A stretch of 46,862 bases of DNA from Verrucomicrobiota bacterium (lineage in GTDB: Bacteria; Verrucomicrobiota; Verrucomicrobiia; Limisphaerales; UBA1100). Each line of letters opens with the position of its first letter. Position 1 is the first letter of the stretch. A program made the translations under genes and the position numbers. Below are positions 34,526 through 42,868 of this stretch, piece by piece. Below the pieces are notes generated by a model. The model had not been told where the DNA came from. It was given only the letters and a program-made list of their open reading frames with translations, and ran no database searches. The stretch lies in the NCBI GenBank assembly GCA_028343615.1, contig JAOLZA010000016.1, positions 1 to 46,862 of the forward strand, read 5' to 3'.

Positions 34526-35944
34526 GTGGCGGAAAAACCGAACATCCTCTGGATTTGCACGGATCAACAGCGTGCGGATACTATTGGTGCGCTGGGCAAT
34601 TCGCACATCAATACGCCAAACCTTGATGCGCTGGCGGCGCAAGGCGTGGCGTTTACGCGTGCCTATTGCCAAAGCCCTGTTTGCACCCCGAGCCGCGCTT
34701 CGTTTCTCACTGGCCGTTATCCCCGCACCACACGTTGCCGGCAAAATGGACAGGCCATGCCGGCCACGGAAAAACTCATCAGCCGCATCTTGGCTGATGC
34801 GGGCTACACGTGCGGCCTCGCGGGCAAGCTGCACCTCGCCACTTGCGCGAATGGCGTGGTGGAGAAACGGATTGATGATGGATATGAAGTTTTTGATTGG
34901 TCGCACCATCCGCAGCCAGATTGGCCAGAGAACGCTTACACCCAATGGCTCGCGCAACAAGGCAAGTCGTGGGAAGAACTCTACGATGGGCCATCAACCC
35001 CTTATGTAAAACACGGCGTTCCGGACGAGTACCATCAATCCACTTGGTGCGCGAATCGGGCCATTGATTTCATTCGCGAACAAAAAGGAGCGCCGTGGTT
35101 TTTCAGTTTCAATTGTTTTGCCCCGCATCATCCCTTCGACCCGCCCGCGGATTATTTGGCGCGATACAATCCCGATGAACTGCCGCTGCCCAAAACACGC
35201 CCCGGCGAACTGGACACCAAGACAACCTACCAGCAGCTCGACAGCCAATACGCCCACAACGATCCCGGCAGCTATGATGTTGCGGCTATGACCGATGCTG
35301 ACAAACGCGAGGTCACGGCCGCCTACTATGCGATGATTGAGCACATCGACGAGGGCGTGGGCCGCATGATCGCCGCTCTCGAGGCCACTGGGCAGTTGGA
35401 AAACACGATCATCATTTTCATGAGTGACCATGGGGAGATGCTGGGCGACCACGGCATTTACCTAAAGGGGCCGCATTTTTATGAGGAGGCCGTGCGCGTG
35501 CCGCTAATCTTCAGTTGGCCGAAACAGTTCAAGACCAAGCTGCAGGCGGATTGCCTGATGGAACTCGTTGATATTGCCCCCACCCTGCTGGGAGCCGCCG
35601 GACTGGATGTGCCCGAGGCGATGCAGGGAAAATCGCTCCTGCCCATTCTTCGCGGCGAAAGTGATCCCGCAACTCACCGACCGCATGTCTTCAGCGAATA
35701 CTATAATGCGTGGAGCCATAAGCACAGCTACGGCACCATGCTGCGGACGAACGCCCACAAGATGATTGTCTACCACGGCACGGACCAAGGGGAGCTTTAC
35801 GATCTGGAGAATGATCCGGATGAATTTGAGAATCTCTGGAGCAACCCTACTCAAGCCGAGTTGAAGACACAAATGCTGAAGGACGCCTTCGATGCAAGCG
35901 TGTTTACGATGGATCCCACTCCGCCGCGTGAAGGGCCGTTTTAG
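34526..35944 (+). CDS. Type I sulfatase (formylglycine-dependent)
   Basis: 472 residues from GTG 34526; a TTG at 34508 is in frame too. The sequence begins at the metal-binding strand (PNILWICTDQQRADTIG, Asp13), and no signal peptide is present, so it may be cytoplasmic. The sulfatase signature CTPSR at 53-57 carries the Cys converted to formylglycine, followed by GKLHLA, APHHPFD and SDHGEMLGDHG, which provide the Lys/His and the second Asp-His metal site. It hydrolyses sulfate esters, probably of a sugar or choline-type substrate. Such genes are numerous in marine PVC bacteria. No sulfatase-maturase gene is in view. Confidence 0.93.
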   Translation: MAEKPNILWICTDQQRADTIGALGNSHINTPNLDALAAQGVAFTRAYCQSPVCTPSRASFLTGRYPRTTRCRQNGQAMPATEKLISRILADAGYTCGLAGKLHLATCANGVVEKRIDDGYEVFDWSHHPQPDWPENAYTQWLAQQGKSWEELYDGPSTPYVKHGVPDEYHQSTWCANRAIDFIREQKGAPWFFSFNCFAPHHPFDPPADYLARYNPDELPLPKTRPGELDTKTTYQQLDSQYAHNDPGSYDVAAMTDADKREVTAAYYAMIEHIDEGVGRMIAALEATGQLENTIIIFMSDHGEMLGDHGIYLKGPHFYEEAVRVPLIFSWPKQFKTKLQADCLMELVDIAPTLLGAAGLDVPEAMQGKSLLPILRGESDPATHRPHVFSEYYNAWSHKHSYGTMLRTNAHKMIVYHGTDQGELYDLENDPDEFENLWSNPTQAELKTQMLKDAFDASVFTMDPTPPREGPF

Positions 35945-36002
35945 TAAATCGCGCTGCTATCCCGCTTGCCTATTGGTTGTGTGTGGTTAGGCTTGGTGCG
36001 CA

Positions 36003-36734
36003 ATGAAATCCAACAGCACTCGGTTACTAAAATCTGTTTTTCTCATAACCATCCTAATCGCTTCGGGCATTTTCGTCAGGGCGGCGGACATTCCACAATG
36101 GGTCGATCTTTTCAACGGCAAGGACTTAACCGGTTGGGTGGATGTCAACACCTCGCCGGACACTTGGTCGGTCAAGGACGGGTTGCTGATCTGCAAGGGC
36201 AAGCCGATCGGCGTGATGCGCAGTGTGAAGCAGTACGAGAATTTTCTACTGCACGTGGAGTGGCGGCACATGGAGGCGGGCGGCAACTCCGGTATTTTTG
36301 CGTGGAGCGATGCAAAGCCATTTGGCAACAGATTGCCCAAGGGGCTTGAGATTCAGATGTTGGAGCTCGACTGGGTGAAGCTGCACACGCGCAAAGGCAA
36401 GGTGCCGCCCATCGCTTATGTGCACGGGGAATTGTTTGGCGCCGGTGGACTTAAGGCCAAGCCCGATAACCCACGGGGCAATCGCAGCAAATCATTAGAG
36501 AACCGGTGCAAAGGCAAGGGGCAATGGAATGTGTATGACGTGGTGTGTGTGGATGGCGTGGTGAAGCTTTCGGTCAACGGCAAGTTTGTGAACGGCATCA
36601 GCCATGTGCAATACAAGAAAGGCTACCTTTGCCTTGAATCCGAAGGAGCAGAAATTCATTTCCGGAACATGAAGATCATGGAACTGCCTCCGGGAATCAC
36701 TTCAGCAGAACAAACCGCGCCATTGGTGAAGTAG
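36003..36734 (+). CDS. DUF1080 (3-keto-disaccharide hydrolase family) secreted protein
   Basis: 243 residues with a signal peptide ending about residue 28 (RAAD). The family landmarks are present: [11 protein letters not shown] (35-45), the W-S-V-KDG-L motif, GGNSGIFAW (93-101) and the LEIQMLE strand, followed by [11 protein letters not shown] and the final beta strands. The fold is a concanavalin-like jelly roll; some members hydrolyse 3-keto-glycosides. No catalytic residue can be assigned with certainty. It lies 58 bp after the sulfatase and may share its transcript. The stop is TAG at 36732-36734, after which the same frame stays open (see the next feature). Confidence 0.9.
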   Translation: MKSNSTRLLKSVFLITILIASGIFVRAADIPQWVDLFNGKDLTGWVDVNTSPDTWSVKDGLLICKGKPIGVMRSVKQYENFLLHVEWRHMEAGGNSGIFAWSDAKPFGNRLPKGLEIQMLELDWVKLHTRKGKVPPIAYVHGELFGAGGLKAKPDNPRGNRSKSLENRCKGKGQWNVYDVVCVDGVVKLSVNGKFVNGISHVQYKKGYLCLESEGAEIHFRNMKIMELPPGITSAEQTAPLVK

Positions 36735-36842
36735 TCATTCAATAAAGCACGCTTGACGGATTTGGGACACGTTGATCCTGATGGGGACCACAATGCATTA
36801 CTGGAGGTGATTCCCGAAACTGACTCAGAGCAAGTCTGGTAA
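36735..36842 (+). pseudogene. In-frame relic tail after the DUF1080 gene (DPDGDHN motif)
   Basis: Directly after the TAG of the DUF1080 gene, 35 further codons stay open in the same frame to a TAA at 36840. They contain HVDPDGDHNALLE, then IPETDSEQVW, which reads like a calcium-binding DPDGDGxNxLxE/GTDP (thrombospondin type-3 or EF-hand-like) repeat common at the ends of verrucomicrobial secreted proteins. It may be a remnant of a longer protein or of a neighbour now lost. Confidence 0.35.
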
Positions 36843-36853
36843 AGGGTAAACCA

Positions 36854-39628
36854 TTACTCCTTCACCTTCTCAAAATCATAGAGTGCTTTTACTTCTTCAG
36901 CAGACAAGGCGCGGTTATAGATGCGTACGTCATCAATGGAGCCATCGAAAGCAGTGCGTTGCCGGTTGCCGCTCATAGGGGCCGAACCAAAGGTTAACTC
37001 ACCATTTATTGGTAAGCTTGGCCGGTTTTTAATGGCATTTGTTTCATGAATTTTCTCACCGTTTATGAAAGTTAAAAGAGTATTATTGTCCCAAGTTAGC
37101 ATTAAATGAATCCACTGGTTAATTGGAAGAGCATAGCCTGTGTTAGCGCCATTATTTGTAAGACGCCAATCCCAGTAGCCAATCCTAAGCTGTTCATCAA
37201 ACCCGATATGAAATGCTTTATCGATTTCTTGTTGCCCGAAATATAACAGCCATGAATCCTTGTTATAAGAATTTACATTAATCCACATGCTGGTGGTGAA
37301 TGGTTTATCTCCTGCTAAATCACTTGGCATTGCCGCTGAGATAAAACCCTCAGGTCCTTCAAAGCTGTAAGCGCTATCTTTCTTTCCATGTCGATTATTT
37401 ATTAAAGTGACTGCTTCCGGATCTCCATCATTGCCATTACCACTTTCATCCTTGGCATTGCCATTGAAGGGGTAGTAGGCCACCAGACCTTTCTTTAAAT
37501 CAGTCTTAGGCTTCTCCAGATCATATAAGGCGGTGATTTCCTCTTCTGAAAGCGCGCGGTCATAGATGCGCACGTCGTCGATTTTACCGTTGAAGCCTCC
37601 CTGCAACCGTGTTGGGTCCATAAAGCCACCAATAAGCAAAGGTCTAGTGTTGGGTTTGGTGGCTGATGCGGCGGTTATTTTTTGCGACGCTATCTCGCGT
37701 CCATTTAAATAAAGCTTAGTTTGACTGTCGTTATCAATTGACACCAGATGATACCATCTTTCTTCATTAAATTTAAAGGATTTCACCACGCGCGATTTTC
37801 GGCTTTTACGTTCATCTATTATAAATAGGGAGCCGGGCTTGGTGTTACCTTGGGCTGCAAGTTTCCACCCGTTTTCACCATGCGTGTCGTCCGAGTAATT
37901 TCTGATTAATTGGCCGCCGCCATGGCCTGTGTTCGGTACTTGGATCCAGACGCTAATTGTTTTTACCTTAGATTCATGAAGGTCGGTTGGGTTGGGTATT
38001 TCGATGTGATTAGCCTCTTCACTGCGCTTAAACTGATAGGCCTTATTCTCTTTACCATGCCGATCAACTGCTAACGTTGCTCCTTTCGCTTCACCATCAT
38101 TGCCATTGCCACTTTCATCCTTGGCATTGCCATTGAAAGGATAGTAGGCGACCAAGCCCTCCTTGAGTGAATCAGCAATGCCAGCCTGCTTCGCGCCGCC
38201 CGTTTTACCCGTTCCTGAACCAGCTGATTGGAGGTCTTGACCCGTATTTTGATTTTCATCCTGATCACCGGGCCCACCCATGAAGAACCAACCCAGACCT
38301 GCAACCACAATCAAGGCGGCTGCAACCACTAGCATCGGGCTCTTTTTTTCCTTAGTTGCCTCAGTTTGCGCTTGGGCCGGCTGTTCTTGCATCGCTGGTT
38401 CTGCTGCAGCTTCGGCGACCATTCTTTCTATTCCCGTCTCGGTCTTTTTCCTTTCAGCCGGTCTTTTAGATTGACCCTTTGTACGAATCCACTCGTCAAT
38501 AGCGCCCGCACTCGTGGGGCGCGCGGTCGGATCCTTGGCTAGGCAACTCATCACCACGTCATTCACATAATCGGGCACTTCATTCTGGAGACCAAACTCC
38601 GCCAATCGTTGTTCAAGAGGTGCGGGAGTGACATGTTGGGATTGCTGGGCAATGTCGCCGGTGTGGAAGGGGGGGCGCCCAGTCAATAGGCAGTACATGG
38701 TGGCACCCAGGGCATAGATGTCATCACTGGCCTTGGGAGGCTCGCCCAGCATCTGCTGGGGGCTCATGAATTGCGGGGTGCCACTGATGATATCGGTCAT
38801 TGAGGAGCGACCGGTGGTATCGGCAATGGTGGCGGCAATCCCGAAGTCCGCCAGCTTCAATACTCCATCATTGGTGATCATAATGTTGGAGGGTTTCAGG
38901 TCGCGATGCACGATCTTGCGTTCATGCGCATAATCCAGCGCGGCACAAAGCTGCAGGACATAGGGCTTCACCTCTTCCCAGCCAAAGATACGGTCAGACT
39001 GGTTCATCTGAATGGCGTGTAGGTCGGTGCCTTCCACATACTCCAGGCTGACAAAGGGGTTTTCCCCTGGCAACTGAATCAGATCGTGAATGCGGATGAT
39101 GTTGTCGTGACTGAGCTTGCGGTTCTTCTGCACCTCACGTTTTAGGTCCAAAAGGCAGACCGCGTCATTAGCCACGTCACCGGGCAACACCTTAATGGCA
39201 ACGAGCTCATCGAGTTGAGTGTCTTGTGCCAGCCAGACCTGTCCCATGGCTCCCCGGCCCAGTTCCTTGTTCAGTTGATAGCGCCCAGCACCAATCTTTA
39301 CTCCCGGCGCCAAATCACCGGCGGCTTCCAACTGCAGGTCAATGTATAGATCGCCCACCCGCAGGCGTTGACCGGGGTTCAAGCGCAGTTTGCCGCGCAC
39401 GGTAATGTCATCCAGGAAAGTGCCGGAGGTGCTGTTGAGGTCTTCAATAAAGATTCCTTCGTCCGTGAGGTACAGCTTGGCGTGTTCGCTAGAGATATAC
39501 TCACTCTCAACGTAGATCGCGCTATTAGGATCGCGGCCGATGGCATGCACGCCTTCGCCCAGAAGGTATTGAGAAACAACAATTCCATCATGTTGAAACA
39601 CCATAATTTTGACGCGTGTATCAGCCAT
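36854..39628 (-). CDS. FHA-Ser/Thr protein kinase with TM helix and two LamG domains
   Basis: 924 residues from ATG 39628; a TTG ten codons upstream is in frame. Residues about 15-95 are an FHA domain (GRD at 31-33, SSEHA, DLNSTSGTFL) for phosphothreonine binding. The kinase domain (about 115-385) has a G loop (GRGAMG), Lys146 (VAIKV), HRDLKPSN (241-248) and ADFG, so all catalytic residues are in place. A membrane helix at about 431-450 is followed by two LamG/concanavalin domains, each opening with the near-identical GLVAYYPFNGNAKDESGNGN and closing with IDDVRIYDRAL or IDDVRIYNRAL. The architecture fits an inner-membrane receptor kinase with glycan-sensing external domains. No partner gene is adjacent. 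Confidence 0.93.
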   Translation of the reverse strand: MADTRVKIMVFQHDGIVVSQYLLGEGVHAIGRDPNSAIYVESEYISSEHAKLYLTDEGIFIEDLNSTSGTFLDDITVRGKLRLNPGQRLRVGDLYIDLQLEAAGDLAPGVKIGAGRYQLNKELGRGAMGQVWLAQDTQLDELVAIKVLPGDVANDAVCLLDLKREVQKNRKLSHDNIIRIHDLIQLPGENPFVSLEYVEGTDLHAIQMNQSDRIFGWEEVKPYVLQLCAALDYAHERKIVHRDLKPSNIMITNDGVLKLADFGIAATIADTTGRSSMTDIISGTPQFMSPQQMLGEPPKASDDIYALGATMYCLLTGRPPFHTGDIAQQSQHVTPAPLEQRLAEFGLQNEVPDYVNDVVMSCLAKDPTARPTSAGAIDEWIRTKGQSKRPAERKKTETGIERMVAEAAAEPAMQEQPAQAQTEATKEKKSPMLVVAAALIVVAGLGWFFMGGPGDQDENQNTGQDLQSAGSGTGKTGGAKQAGIADSLKEGLVAYYPFNGNAKDESGNGNDGEAKGATLAVDRHGKENKAYQFKRSEEANHIEIPNPTDLHESKVKTISVWIQVPNTGHGGGQLIRNYSDDTHGENGWKLAAQGNTKPGSLFIIDERKSRKSRVVKSFKFNEERWYHLVSIDNDSQTKLYLNGREIASQKITAASATKPNTRPLLIGGFMDPTRLQGGFNGKIDDVRIYDRALSEEEITALYDLEKPKTDLKKGLVAYYPFNGNAKDESGNGNDGDPEAVTLINNRHGKKDSAYSFEGPEGFISAAMPSDLAGDKPFTTSMWINVNSYNKDSWLLYFGQQEIDKAFHIGFDEQLRIGYWDWRLTNNGANTGYALPINQWIHLMLTWDNNTLLTFINGEKIHETNAIKNRPSLPINGELTFGSAPMSGNRQRTAFDGSIDDVRIYNRALSAEEVKALYDFEKVKE
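37424..37490. repeat. Direct repeat copy 1 (LamG2 opening)
   Basis: This stretch and 38094-38160 are near-identical at the DNA level, separated by 670 bp. They encode the opening GLVAYYPFNGNAKDESGNGN block of each LamG domain, so they mark a recent domain duplication inside the kinase gene or gene conversion between the two copies. Confidence 0.7.
38094..38160. repeat. Direct repeat copy 2 (LamG1 opening)
   Basis: Partner of the repeat at 37424-37490. The pair could promote deletion of one LamG domain by homologous recombination. Confidence 0.7.
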
Positions 39629-39973
39629 TGGATATGGTGAAAAAGTCTTTAATTCCAACGTATTTGTCCAGAATAATCATACATTCGCAGATCAGCTGTC
39701 GATCTTGAGGGCATGGACCCTCCAGCGCGATGACCCAAAATTAACGGCACTATCCAACCTAACGACGGGAAAGAACCACAAATAATCTCCTGTTTCAAAT
39801 TCCCACGGCTTGCCTCCTCCGGTTGCCTTGGCTTTGGTTGGTTCCGGCTTAGCCGCTTCGGTATTGATGGCTTCGGGATCCGACGGGAAGTAAGAGGAAG
39901 TGATTGCTACGACCAATGAGCGGATTGTAGCGATGATCTTTATCGGTGCGCGACATACTACAGTAGAAAACCC
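39629..39973. other. 345-bp gap between kinase and CBS genes
   Basis: It holds one doubtful minus-strand ORF (described separately) and the upstream region of the kinase gene. I see no RNA gene, no clear terminator for the CBS gene and no strong promoter for the kinase. Confidence 0.5.
39692..39916 (-). CDS. Doubtful small ORF, possibly frameshifted
   Basis: 74 codons from a TTG at 39916, no ATG. The C-terminal part (KPWEFETGDYLWFFPVVRLD) looks protein-like, with an aromatic-rich strand and a Pro/Lys/Ala-rich linker before it. The frame stays open upstream of the TTG. A separate frame offers an ATG at 39956 reading MSRTDKDHRYNPLIGR for 35 codons to a stop. The two could be one gene broken by a frameshift, or neither may be coding. 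No family is recognised. Confidence 0.25.
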   Translation of the reverse strand: MVVAITSSYFPSDPEAINTEAAKPEPTKAKATGGGKPWEFETGDYLWFFPVVRLDSAVNFGSSRWRVHALKIDS

Positions 39974-40405
39974 CTACGGCCCCGGCGCGATGTATTGCTC
40001 GAGCTGCTTGATGATGTGATCCTTTTCGGTGAGGGCGAGGTTCAGCAGATCATTAGAGGAAATGACCCCAAGTACTTTGCCCGCTTCGGTGACAGGAATG
40101 TGGCGCACGCGATGTTGGCCCATAACGGCCATGCATTCACCGAGGCTCGCCTCCGGCCTCACTTGCACCGGATCGCTGGCCATGATTTCGGAAACGGGGG
40201 TCTCCTTGGGAGAAAGCTCCTTGAGCATCGCACGGCGGACACAATGGCGTTCGGAAATGACCCCGATGAAAAGGTCGTTTTCCACGACCATCAACGCGCC
40301 TACCTTGTGTTCGTCCATCAATTGCAACGCATCGAACACGGTGGCATCCGGTCCGACAGAACGGACACCGGTGCTTTTATCTTCCAAAATAGTTTTTGCA
40401 TTCAT
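39974..40405 (-). CDS. CBS-domain-pair protein
   Basis: 143 residues, little more than two CBS domains in tandem (about 8-60 and 73-125): FDALQLMDEHKVGALMVV, FIGVISERHCVRR, then VSEIMASDPVQVRPEAS, MGQHRVRHIPVTEAGKVLG and SSNDLLN. A pair like this folds into a Bateman module that binds adenosine nucleotides such as AMP, ATP or NADH-type ligands and regulates another protein. It lies 45 bp downstream of the aldehyde dehydrogenase on the same strand and could sense its redox state, but this link is only positional. Confidence 0.9.
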   Translation of the reverse strand: MNAKTILEDKSTGVRSVGPDATVFDALQLMDEHKVGALMVVENDLFIGVISERHCVRRAMLKELSPKETPVSEIMASDPVQVRPEASLGECMAVMGQHRVRHIPVTEAGKVLGVISSNDLLNLALTEKDHIIKQLEQYIAPGP

Positions 40406-40450
40406 AGCGGATTCTTTTTGGCTAAGGTTGTATTGGCAAATGTTCGCTAT

Positions 40451-41977
40451 TTATAACCCCATGCAAACGGCTTTGGTTTCGGTGTATAGCTCAAGCACTT
40501 CGTGGCCCATTTCGCGACCCCAACCGGATTGCTTGTAGCCACCAAAGGGAAGCGCGGCATCGAAGATGTTGTACGTATTCACCCACACCGTGCCGGCGCG
40601 CAAACGCGCAGCAGTGCGATGGGCCTTGGAAAGGTCGCGGGTCCAAATTCCGGCGGCGAGGCCGTAGGCGCTGTCGTTGCTGCGATCGATGATTTCCTCG
40701 ATGTCGTCAAAGGGATCAGCCACCACGACGGGGCCAAAGATTTCCTCACGCACAATGCTCATATCATCGCGGGTGTCAGTAATGACAGTGGGCGACACAA
40801 AATATCCCTGTTCACCACGGCGTGTGCCTCCAGTGACGCAGTTGGCACCAGCTTCCTGCCCGGCATTCATAAAACCCGTCACGCGCGTTAATTGTTCGTC
40901 GGAAACGAGCGGGCCCATTTCGGTATCGGGAGCAAGACCGGGGCCGAGCTTGATGGCAGCGGCAGCATCAGAGACGCCTTTTACCACCTCATCAAAAATA
41001 TCTTTCTCAACATAAAGCCGCGAGCCGGCACAGCAACATTGGCCGTGATTGAAAAAGATCGCACTGGCTGCACCAGCGATGGTCGCTTCAAGGTCAGCGG
41101 TATCTTTGAAAATAATGTTGGGCGATTTGCCGCCCAGCTCGAGGGTAACTTTTTTAAGATTTCCGGCGGCGGCATTGACAATCATTTTTCCTACCTCGGT
41201 GGAACCAGTGAAGGCAACCTTGTCCACGTCATCATGCGCGGCCAGCGCGGCGCCTGCGGTTTCACCCATGCCGGGAACAATATTTACCACACCATCAGGC
41301 ACGCCCGCTTCCTGTAAAATTTCACCCAAGCGCAGCGCGGTGAGCGGTGTTTGCTCGGCGGGCTTGAGGATGACACAGTTTCCGGTGGCCAATGCAGGGC
41401 CAAGTTTCCAAGCGGCCATCAGCAGAGGGAAATTCCATGGGATGATTTGGCCAATCACGCCAACTGGTTCGCGCGTGGTGTAAGCGTGGAACTTTGCGCC
41501 CGGCGCATACGGCACGGAGATGGGGATGGTATTGCCCTCAAGCTTGGTGCACCAGCCGGCCATGTAATGAAAAAGATCGGCGGAAAGCGGCACGTCGGCA
41601 GCAGCGGCGACGGCCATGGGTTTGCCGTTATCGATGCTTTCCAGCTCGGCCAATTCTTCGGCGTGTTCCAAAATGAGATCGCCGATTTTCCAAATGAGCC
41701 GCCCGCGTTCACTGGGGGTCATCGTATTCCACGCGTGGTTGGGGTCATCAAAAACTTTACGCGCAGCTGCGACAGCCAGGTTAATATCTTCCGCATCACC
41801 CTCGGCAACTTGGGCAATCTCCGCACCGCTGGCAGGATTATAAACGGCGAAAGTTTTACCGGAAGCGGCAGCTTGCCATTGGCCATTGATAAGCGCTTGC
41901 CGTGGGGATTGCAGGTACTCCTGTACGCGAGATGAGGGTTGGATGGCGGGAATATCGAGCGGGGCAGTGGCGACCAT
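40451..41977 (-). CDS. Aldehyde dehydrogenase (ALDH1/2-type)
   Basis: 508 residues, normal for the family. NAD-binding and catalytic residues are all visible: PWNFP (Asn182), ILKPAEQTP (Lys205), FTGSTEVGK, LELGGKSP (Glu280) and GQCCCAGSR (catalytic Cys315, the middle one of the three). The triple-Cys active site and the surrounding sequence are closest to the ALDH1/ALDH2 type, including retinal and plant mitochondrial enzymes, and not to the betaine-aldehyde group. It oxidises an aldehyde to a carboxylate with NAD(P)+. ATG 41977 has an AAGGA just upstream. A perfect palindrome sits 23 bp upstream of the start. Confidence 0.95.
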   Translation of the reverse strand: MVATAPLDIPAIQPSSRVQEYLQSPRQALINGQWQAAASGKTFAVYNPASGAEIAQVAEGDAEDINLAVAAARKVFDDPNHAWNTMTPSERGRLIWKIGDLILEHAEELAELESIDNGKPMAVAAAADVPLSADLFHYMAGWCTKLEGNTIPISVPYAPGAKFHAYTTREPVGVIGQIIPWNFPLLMAAWKLGPALATGNCVILKPAEQTPLTALRLGEILQEAGVPDGVVNIVPGMGETAGAALAAHDDVDKVAFTGSTEVGKMIVNAAAGNLKKVTLELGGKSPNIIFKDTADLEATIAGAASAIFFNHGQCCCAGSRLYVEKDIFDEVVKGVSDAAAAIKLGPGLAPDTEMGPLVSDEQLTRVTGFMNAGQEAGANCVTGGTRRGEQGYFVSPTVITDTRDDMSIVREEIFGPVVVADPFDDIEEIIDRSNDSAYGLAAGIWTRDLSKAHRTAARLRAGTVWVNTYNIFDAALPFGGYKQSGWGREMGHEVLELYTETKAVCMGL

Positions 41978-41999
41978 GGGAATCCTTTGGGTTAGGGTT

Positions 42000-42011
42000 T
42001 ACACTAGTGTA
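42000..42011. promoter_or_regulatory. 12-bp perfect palindrome upstream of the aldehyde dehydrogenase
   Basis: TACACTAGTGTA at 42000-42011 is perfectly self-complementary and ends 23 bp before the ATG of the aldehyde dehydrogenase, in a 79-bp gap. It could be the binding site of a dimeric repressor or may overlap the transcription start. No matching second copy was seen in the window. Confidence 0.4.
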
Positions 42012-42056
42012 CGCCCCTCGCCTAAAAGCGCAACCCCTTTGAGAAATCCTGTTAAT

Positions 42057-42812
42057 TTAAGGCTCCACTCCCACTGAAACCACTCTACCCCCAGAAACAG
42101 TAAAACGCACAGTGGTCATTTGCTGAGTGCCGGAGCGCACATTCATATTCCTATAAACCCACACTCCGCCATTTTCTTCATCGGGCGGACCGAAGCCACG
42201 ACGCACCAAATCCCCCGCAAGGCCGCGGTATTGTTCGATGGACATTTTATTGCCCGTCACGCCAAAGGTCCATTGCATCCCCCTAGCCTTTGCCTTATTG
42301 GAATTAATCTCCTCGCCTTTTTCGTTCCAGCGTTTCCCTGTTGTTTTGCCGTCGGCCGCGTATATCACCTCGCGGCTTTTCTGGCCATTCTCATGCCACT
42401 CGGTGAATTGATCGAGCCGTCCGTCTTTATAAACTTTCTCTGATTTTTCGACATTGGTGGGGTGGTATTCCACAACTTTCCCGGTGAAAGGTTTTTTTGC
42501 TATTTCATAAACTTCGTAGAAAAGTCCGCTCATCTCCGCAAGCACAGGAGGAGCTTGAGGATCTTCGCTCACACGTTGCGTACCTCCAGCAGGTTGGCCT
42601 GCGGGCAGTGCCCCGCCACTCCCGGGTTCTGGGGTTGCCCCCATACCGCCCACAGCACCTTCGCCACCCTCGCCACTCATTCCACCCGGGCCACTAGAGC
42701 CACCTGGGGAGGGTTTGGGTGGAGCCGGAGCAGGCAAAGGCTCATCCTTGGAGCAACCCATCACTAAGAGTAGGGTTGTCGCTATAATAAACATATAATA
42801 TTTCATGTTCAT
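42057..42812 (-). CDS. MORN-repeat lipoprotein with conserved C-terminal module
   Basis: 251 residues from ATG 42812 (MNMKYYMFIIATTLLLVMGC). A GGGA lies about 9 nt upstream. The lipobox LVMGC gives a lipoprotein. An ATG at 42872 overlaps the stop of the upstream MORN gene as ATGA and would add 20 residues before the same signal. After a Gly/Pro/Ala-rich linker come two or so MORN_2 units (FTEWHENGQKSREVIYAADG, KRWNEKGE). The C-terminal about 65 residues (GFGPPDEENGGVWVYRNMNV ... TVRFTVSGGRVVSVGVEP) share a pattern with the next-door protein and recall the BamE/SmpA fold. It probably sits in the outer or inner membrane. The function is unknown. Confidence 0.8.
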   Translation of the reverse strand: MNMKYYMFIIATTLLLVMGCSKDEPLPAPAPPKPSPGGSSGPGGMSGEGGEGAVGGMGATPEPGSGGALPAGQPAGGTQRVSEDPQAPPVLAEMSGLFYEVYEIAKKPFTGKVVEYHPTNVEKSEKVYKDGRLDQFTEWHENGQKSREVIYAADGKTTGKRWNEKGEEINSNKAKARGMQWTFGVTGNKMSIEQYRGLAGDLVRRGFGPPDEENGGVWVYRNMNVRSGTQQMTTVRFTVSGGRVVSVGVEP

Positions 42813-42868
42813 GATTATTATCCCAATCGAACAACTCAAAGGTTTAGACCTGATAAAAATGCGATGAG

